Shown here: positions 59,230-63,396 of the stretch, piece after piece
Layout of the letters: each line of letters opens with the position of its first letter
How positions within the stretch are numbered: position 1 is the stretch's first letter
The notes under the pieces: generated by a model
Database searches by the model: none
Told to the model about the DNA's origin: nothing
What the model saw: only the letters and a program-made list of their open reading frames with translations
Source: Chloroflexota bacterium
Lineage (GTDB): Bacteria > Chloroflexota > Anaerolineae > Promineifilales > Promineifilaceae
DNA length: 63,396 nt
Reading direction: 5' to 3'
NCBI GenBank assembly: GCA_013112725.1
Contig: JABFFZ010000023.1
Span: forward strand, 1 to 63,396
Position numbers and translations under genes: made by a program

Positions 59230-61305
59230 TTATTCATCCGGCGGTTCAGTTGTTTCTGTTGGCGCGGGATCAATATCTGGAACGGGTGTATTCGTAGGCG
59301 GCACAGGGGTATCCGTAGGTGGCATCGGTGTACTCGTCGGGGGTTGCGGCGTGTTCGTAGGCGGTACAGGGGTATTGGTAGGCGGTACAGGGGTATTGGT
59401 AGGCGGTTGCGGCGTGTTCGTAGGCGGTACAGGGGTATTGGTAGGCGGCGGTGTGTTGGTGGCAGTCGTGTCAGGACGTGGGGTATTTGTCAACGTGGGT
59501 GGTGGTGGGTTGGTCGCCGTTGCGTCTGGCGGTGGAGGTGGGGCCGGGGAATCGGCCGTAGCGGAAGCAACGGCCGTGTTCGTAGCCGTGGCGGTTGGTT
59601 CACCTGGGCGCGGGGTAGTGGGCCGGCGCGTATGGGTGGCCGTGGGGGAAGCTGTTTCCGTTTCGGTGGGCACGGCCGTAGGCAGTACCAATAATCCCGG
59701 CGCTAAATAAGCATACTGGCCAACGTCAACGGGCTGAATCGCCCCCACCACCGGGCAGCCCCGGCCAAAACAAATATGCTGCCCGGCTACCAGGTCATAG
59801 GGCCGATCCTCATAGGTCAACCGGCAATAACCCGCTGTTTCCAGGCAGGCGACCATGAAGATAAAAGGGGCATCCTGGTACTGCACCACCATCAGCCCCG
59901 GCTCTTCCAACCAGGCTTCATCACCAAAAGAGTTAGCTACCACCACACGGGTTGCATCCCCCTCCGGCATCTGCACCAACAGCAGGCCGTTTTCCAGCTT
60001 CACGCGTGTTTCGGCGCTGTCCTGGACGCCCTGCACGGCCGTCAGCTGCACCTCCGCCTCCCCATCCAAAAACAACTGCACCTGGGCCGGCAGGATGAGA
60101 TTGGTGATATTGGGGCGGTCGGCGGCAGCGGTACGGCCGTTCGCCAGCGTCAGCAAATTATTGGACGCAAAGTGAATCATGGCCTCCTCTTTTGCCGGCT
60201 GCGTCTCGCCATCAGCCAGATACCACATCACTCCTTCCGGGCCAGGCCGCAACAACAGGTCGGCGCCGGTTTCGGACACCTCCAATTCGGGCACGGCCGT
60301 TGCCGTGGGCACAATCACAACGGGTATATCGGTGGGGGGCACGGCCGTGGGCACCACCACCACCGTTTGCCGCCCGGACAGGAGCACCAGTGCGCCCGCG
60401 CCGATTGCCAGTAAAAGCAGCAAAACAGCCACCCCCACCAAAACGCCACGCGGCAGCCCCGCCGCCACCTGGCTGCCCGGCATCTCCAGCACAATGGCGC
60501 TGACGTTATCATCCGCCTGGCGGGAGACCGCCTTTTTTACCAACGCCTGCGCCGCCTTCTCAGCGTGATGGCGGCCGATAATCTGCCCAATCTCGTCCAC
60601 TTCCACATAATGGCCGCTGGCCTTGTAGCGATCCTTCACCAGCCCATCCGAGCAGAGCAGCAGCCGGTCATTGGTTTGCAAGGGGAAACCCTGGCGGGTG
60701 CGCGCTTGCCGCTCTTCTTCATCACCGTTGGGATAAATGCCCAGGTCTATCTCTAGCCGCTCGCTGTAGCCAATGGAACGCACCAGCGCCTCGCCTTTGG
60801 GATGCGCCGCCGCATCCTCTTTGGACAAATGCCCCAGGCGCACCATCTCCCGCGCCCAGGTGTGGTCAACGGTCAACTGTTGGACACGGCCGTCACGCAC
60901 CAGATACGCCCGGCTGTCCCCTACATTCGCCAGATAGAGCTTATTTTTGTGAATAGCCACCAGGGTGGCTGTGGTGCCCATGCCTTCCTTCGTCTTGTCG
61001 GCTTTGGCCGCCCGGTAAACGGCTTCGTTGGCCTGTTTCAGGGCATAGGCCAGCAGTTGCGGAATTTGCTCCGGGTTTTCCACCGCCGCTTTTTCCATCT
61101 CGCTAAAGACGGTTTCAATCGCCAGTTGCGAGGCCACCTCGCCACAGTTATTGCCGCCAATGCCGTCGGCCACCATCGCCACTAACAAGGGCAAACCCAA
61201 CGCCGTGCGCAACGGCCGTACCTCAATGGTATCTTCCATATTGGGTCGCCCACCCATGTCTTGCATCTTGCCAATGAGCATCTGGCCGTTTGTTTGCGCC
61301 GCCAT
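59230..61305 (-). CDS. PP2C-type Ser/Thr phosphatase with TM and extracytoplasmic Pro-rich tail
   Basis: Protein of 691 residues. The PP2C domain (1-255) has MQDMGGRPNMEDTIE, ADGIGGNNCGEVASQLAIE (His replaced by Asn in the usual DGMGGH), VGDSRAYLV, VDHTWAREMVRLG, LLCSDGLVKD and a closing ADDNVSAIVLE. A membrane helix follows at about 278-300 (GVLVGVAVLLLLLAIGAGAL). The outer part has a beta-rich domain (about 330-520) and a long Pro/Thr tail with NTPVPPT repeats. It resembles PstP/Stp1 phosphatases that reverse PknB-like kinases. The FHA protein lies just upstream; the kinase may be outside the window. Confidence 0.9.
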   Translation of the reverse strand: MAAQTNGQMLIGKMQDMGGRPNMEDTIEVRPLRTALGLPLLVAMVADGIGGNNCGEVASQLAIETVFSEMEKAAVENPEQIPQLLAYALKQANEAVYRAAKADKTKEGMGTTATLVAIHKNKLYLANVGDSRAYLVRDGRVQQLTVDHTWAREMVRLGHLSKEDAAAHPKGEALVRSIGYSERLEIDLGIYPNGDEEERQARTRQGFPLQTNDRLLLCSDGLVKDRYKASGHYVEVDEIGQIIGRHHAEKAAQALVKKAVSRQADDNVSAIVLEMPGSQVAAGLPRGVLVGVAVLLLLLAIGAGALVLLSGRQTVVVVPTAVPPTDIPVVIVPTATAVPELEVSETGADLLLRPGPEGVMWYLADGETQPAKEEAMIHFASNNLLTLANGRTAAADRPNITNLILPAQVQLFLDGEAEVQLTAVQGVQDSAETRVKLENGLLLVQMPEGDATRVVVANSFGDEAWLEEPGLMVVQYQDAPFIFMVACLETAGYCRLTYEDRPYDLVAGQHICFGRGCPVVGAIQPVDVGQYAYLAPGLLVLPTAVPTETETASPTATHTRRPTTPRPGEPTATATNTAVASATADSPAPPPPPDATATNPPPPTLTNTPRPDTTATNTPPPTNTPVPPTNTPQPPTNTPVPPTNTPVPPTNTPQPPTSTPMPPTDTPVPPTNTPVPDIDPAPTETTEPPDE
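59275..59460. repeat. 21-bp tandem repeat encoding NTP(V/Q)PPT
   Basis: Units like GGGGTATTGGTAGGCGGTAC recur about eight times with small changes in the 3' end of the phosphatase gene; each codes for seven residues. The array length is likely variable between strains. Confidence 0.85.
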
Positions 61306-61320
61306 AGTCGTCTCCGAAAA

Positions 61321-61361
61321 AGGTAATTACTCAATTACTCAATTACTCAATTACTTAATGA
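61321..61361. repeat. ATTGGGTA-word repeat
   Basis: GGTAATTACTCAATTACTCA and AATTACTCAATTACTTAA fill the gap between the phosphatase and FHA genes; this block is mainly direct. Confidence 0.8.
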
Positions 61362-61374
61362 CTTCTTCATTCCC

Positions 61375-63396
61375 TCACTCACCACCATAGGTATTCAAAA
61401 TCGCCCGCACCGCTGGTAAATGGGCGTCCAGGCCGGCTGTGCTATTCAGCAGGACAAAGATGGAGGGTACGCCCATGTCGGCAATGGAATCGGTCGCATC
61501 GCCGGAAATACGCTGGCCGGTGTCCGCCTGATCGGACGAATAACCATCTACCGCCCCGGCGTACAAATCGGCCAATGCACGGGAGGCGGCCGTCTGCGCC
61601 TGAGCGCACCGGCCCGGCGACACCTTGCCGGCGTTGCCTGCCGAAGCTGGCGTATTCCAGAAAACAGCGGCAACCGGCTCGATCAGGCTAATGAATTCGG
61701 ACAACGCCCGCGACTCTGGTTCAGAGAGGGCCGCAGAACCAGCCCGGTTGTTATCCAATGCCTGCCAGCCGCAGCTCCAATTTCGGTTCAGGTCCACGCC
61801 ATTGGCATTCAAACGACCGCCGCTCCCCCTGGCGCTGTCCGGGTTCCATTCAGGCACAATATACACGGTCACGTTAGCCGGGATCAGTTCCGGGCTGGCC
61901 GCCAACCGCACCCGCAATGACTCAGCCAGAGCAATGGAATCAGGCGAAAATCCGGCATACAACCCACCCACAAACAAAAGGCGGGTAGCGCCATCGCCGA
62001 TTTTCCAGGCCACAATATCTTCACCATTCACCGATTTGCCGATCACCAACCGCTCGGCGCCAGCCGGGGGAGCCGTAGGCGGGACAACAATCGTTTCTGG
62101 CGTGTTCACCACGGCCAACACGGTTGGCGTGGGCGGCGCCTCAATGGTCGCGGTAGCGGTAGGCACGGCCGTGGCGGCCACCGCCGCTTGCGGCCCCAAT
62201 TCACATGCTTCTTGGAGATCTCCTTCCCGGAAAATGCCGGTACAGGGATCGGCATAATCCTGCCCGCCGGTATAAGAGAGGAACAACAAGATGAACAGCA
62301 GCGGCAGCAAAATCGCCAGCAGCAACCAGATAGAGAGGATGGGTGGGGCCAACAGGCGACCCACCTGCGGCGCGGCCGTTGGCCCGCCCGCCACCCGCAG
62401 CTCAAAGGGGATGAGGCGCGCCCGTAAAAAGAACGGCCGTTTGCGCGCCCGCCCTATCAACCGCATGGTATGTGCCTCACCGGGCATACTCTCCACCTCC
62501 GTCGGTGACATTTCAAACACAATTTCGTTGTCCACATCAGACACAGTGGCCGAAAAACGGTTACGGCCGTTGCCCTCATTCACCAGCTTCACCTCACCTG
62601 CCTTGCCATGCCGCAGCGGGGAAGGCTGTATCTCGGCAAAAACCTGGCTAAAGGGGTGGATGGTGAGTTGGCCGTTGGTGACGGCCGTTTCCGCTCCTTT
62701 GTCTGCGCGCGCCTCCATTTTGAACTGGTGCAGCCCGGCGGCGGCGCTGTGGTGGCGCGGCGGCTGGATGGTAAAGGGCACAACCACCTTTTGCTGTGGC
62801 GACAGATGAATCAATCCCGGTTCCACCGCCACCCACTGCGGCGGAATGCCCATCACGCCCAACGTGACGCTCAATCCGCGCCCCGTCTGATTTTCAATTT
62901 CCAACACCGCCTGCGCCGGTAACCCGGCATGGGTTGTCAACTGCGTCGGCTGCATACGCATATAAAGCCGCCCCGTGTCCACCACCGGCGGCGGCATGGC
63001 AGCCTTCGGCGCTTTCTGCGCCAGACCCGATCTCCACTCCAATGTGTACTCGCCCAACTTCACCAATTGTCCCGGTTTCCACGGCTCCGGCATGTCGGCT
63101 AATAATTGGCTGCCCTCCAGATAAGTGCCATTCAAGCTGCCCATGTCAATCAAATTCCAGCCGGTATCGGTACGTTCCAGGCGGGCATGTTTGGCTGCCA
63201 CCCCCTCGCCGGTCAGCACCAGGTCATTATCGCGCTGCAAACCGATAGTGATCAACCATTTGTGCAGCAAAAAGGTCTGTGGCTCCAGGCGGGGATGGCG
63301 AATGATCAGATAGTCGGCGTCTGAAGAAGAAGCGGGCGCGGGCACAGCCACCGCTGGGGCGGGGGCTGCCATGGCAGCCCCCGCTATGGCTGGCGC
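61375..63396 (-). CDS. FHA-domain membrane protein with a metal-ligand-less M14-like C-terminus (5' end outside window)
   Basis: The frame stays open to the window edge; an ATG at 63372 gives 665 residues. The FHA domain (about 20-112) has IGLQRDNDLVLTGEGVAAKH and IDMGSLNGTYL; the usual Gly-Arg and Ser are altered. Beta-rich segments follow, a membrane helix at about 350-372 (ILSIWLLLAILLPLLFILLF), a Pro/Thr linker, and an outer domain built like M14 carboxypeptidases: LLFVGGLYAGFSPDSIALAE, VPEWNPDSARG, NANGVDLNRNWSCGW and LSEPESRALSEFI. The HxxE zinc ligands (here GLYAGFS), the second His (AVFWNTPAS) and the catalytic Glu are absent. It probably binds, not cuts, cell-wall peptides or polysaccharide, and links that to phosphothreonine signalling. 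Confidence 0.8.
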   Translation of the reverse strand, partial: APAIAGAAMAAPAPAVAVPAPASSSDADYLIIRHPRLEPQTFLLHKWLITIGLQRDNDLVLTGEGVAAKHARLERTDTGWNLIDMGSLNGTYLEGSQLLADMPEPWKPGQLVKLGEYTLEWRSGLAQKAPKAAMPPPVVDTGRLYMRMQPTQLTTHAGLPAQAVLEIENQTGRGLSVTLGVMGIPPQWVAVEPGLIHLSPQQKVVVPFTIQPPRHHSAAAGLHQFKMEARADKGAETAVTNGQLTIHPFSQVFAEIQPSPLRHGKAGEVKLVNEGNGRNRFSATVSDVDNEIVFEMSPTEVESMPGEAHTMRLIGRARKRPFFLRARLIPFELRVAGGPTAAPQVGRLLAPPILSIWLLLAILLPLLFILLFLSYTGGQDYADPCTGIFREGDLQEACELGPQAAVAATAVPTATATIEAPPTPTVLAVVNTPETIVVPPTAPPAGAERLVIGKSVNGEDIVAWKIGDGATRLLFVGGLYAGFSPDSIALAESLRVRLAASPELIPANVTVYIVPEWNPDSARGSGGRLNANGVDLNRNWSCGWQALDNNRAGSAALSEPESRALSEFISLIEPVAAVFWNTPASAGNAGKVSPGRCAQAQTAASRALADLYAGAVDGYSSDQADTGQRISGDATDSIADMGVPSIFVLLNSTAGLDAHLPAVRAILNTYGGE

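Larger units (their letters stand above)
703..62688. repeat. Highly iterated palindrome ACGGCCGT, about 148 copies across the window
   Basis: The exact octamer ACGGCCGT was counted by eye about 148 times (first at 703-710, last at 62681-62688). At about 57% GC only one or two copies would be expected. Because it is a perfect palindrome, both strands carry it. In genes it is read in all three frames (Thr-Ala-Val; Asn/Asp/His-Gly-Arg; Arg-Pro), and it also occurs between genes (797-804, 31325-31332, 55897-55904). This points to a DNA-level constraint like HIP1 (GCGATCGC) of cyanobacteria. The number is a hand count and may be off by a few. One-base variants such as GCGGCCGT and ACGGCCGC are far rarer. 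Confidence 0.95.

Noticed and set aside
59275..59460. CRISPR-like regular repeats
   Set aside because: The 21-bp units have no spacers and encode NTPVPPT in frame; it is a coding minisatellite.

Overview
The window looks like a chromosomal segment of a Chloroflexota bacterium, probably of the Anaerolineae/Ardenticatenales type. This is inferred from the mix of exported proteins with TPTAT- and NTPVPPT-type linkers, a 'VYLPLIAK'-like motif in one exported protein, an XPB/Ssl2-like helicase-associated protein and many lipoproteins and phospho-signalling proteins. No rRNA, prophage, CRISPR array or intact insertion sequence was found. One tRNA is present (Gln, anticodon TTG).

Layout. 0-6 kb: an HNH-repeat protein, typA, a Uma2 nuclease-fold protein, an FAD oxidoreductase and a flippase-like membrane protein. 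6.3-9.5 kb: a lower-GC patch of three small exported proteins (one frameshifted) and an orphan LuxR-type regulator; two exported-protein genes share a duplicated upstream region with paired dyads. 9.5-17.5 kb: queG carrying repeat-derived in-frame inserts, a YxlEFG-like ABC operon whose permease is fused to a YhfC-type membrane domain, a doubly broken CBS-CBS-ACT gene, PPK2, miaB and a truncated methyltransferase. 17.5-25.3 kb: three tandem paralogues, each a single-pass membrane protein with an acidic N-terminus and an extracytoplasmic propeller-like region. 25.4-33.4 kb: a CbiO-like ATPase, dnaX-ybaB-recR, tRNA-Gln, a GlmU-like nucleotidyltransferase overlapping cdd, asnA and a methyltransferase. 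33.4-44.3 kb: an esterase, two hybrid histidine kinases, a DUF2142-like membrane protein, a cysteine-less PDO/AhpF-like protein, a lipid kinase, a helicase-associated protein and a Rieske protein. 44.3-63.4 kb: mostly minus strand, with two PQQ-type sugar dehydrogenases, citrate synthase, rfbB, phosphohexomutase, glycerate kinase, two solute-binding lipoproteins, deoxynucleoside kinase, a PP2C phosphatase and an FHA protein with a metal-ligand-less M14 domain that runs off the right edge.

The strongest DNA-level signal is the octameric palindrome ACGGCCGT. I counted about 148 copies by eye, roughly one per 430 bases, against one or two expected by chance. It is used in all three reading frames and also lies between genes, so it resembles the cyanobacterial HIP1 phenomenon and not a protein motif. 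A second signal is that many gaps between genes are built from short self-complementary word repeats (ATTGGGTA, ATGCGTG, GGAGATT, CGTAACC and others). In queG and the glycerate kinase such words also sit inside the reading frame, and they form or abut the ends of several other genes. Longer dispersed elements are also present: a ~200 bp family in three copies, two nested inverted-repeat elements, and a family of CGATTTnnnAAATCG palindromes.
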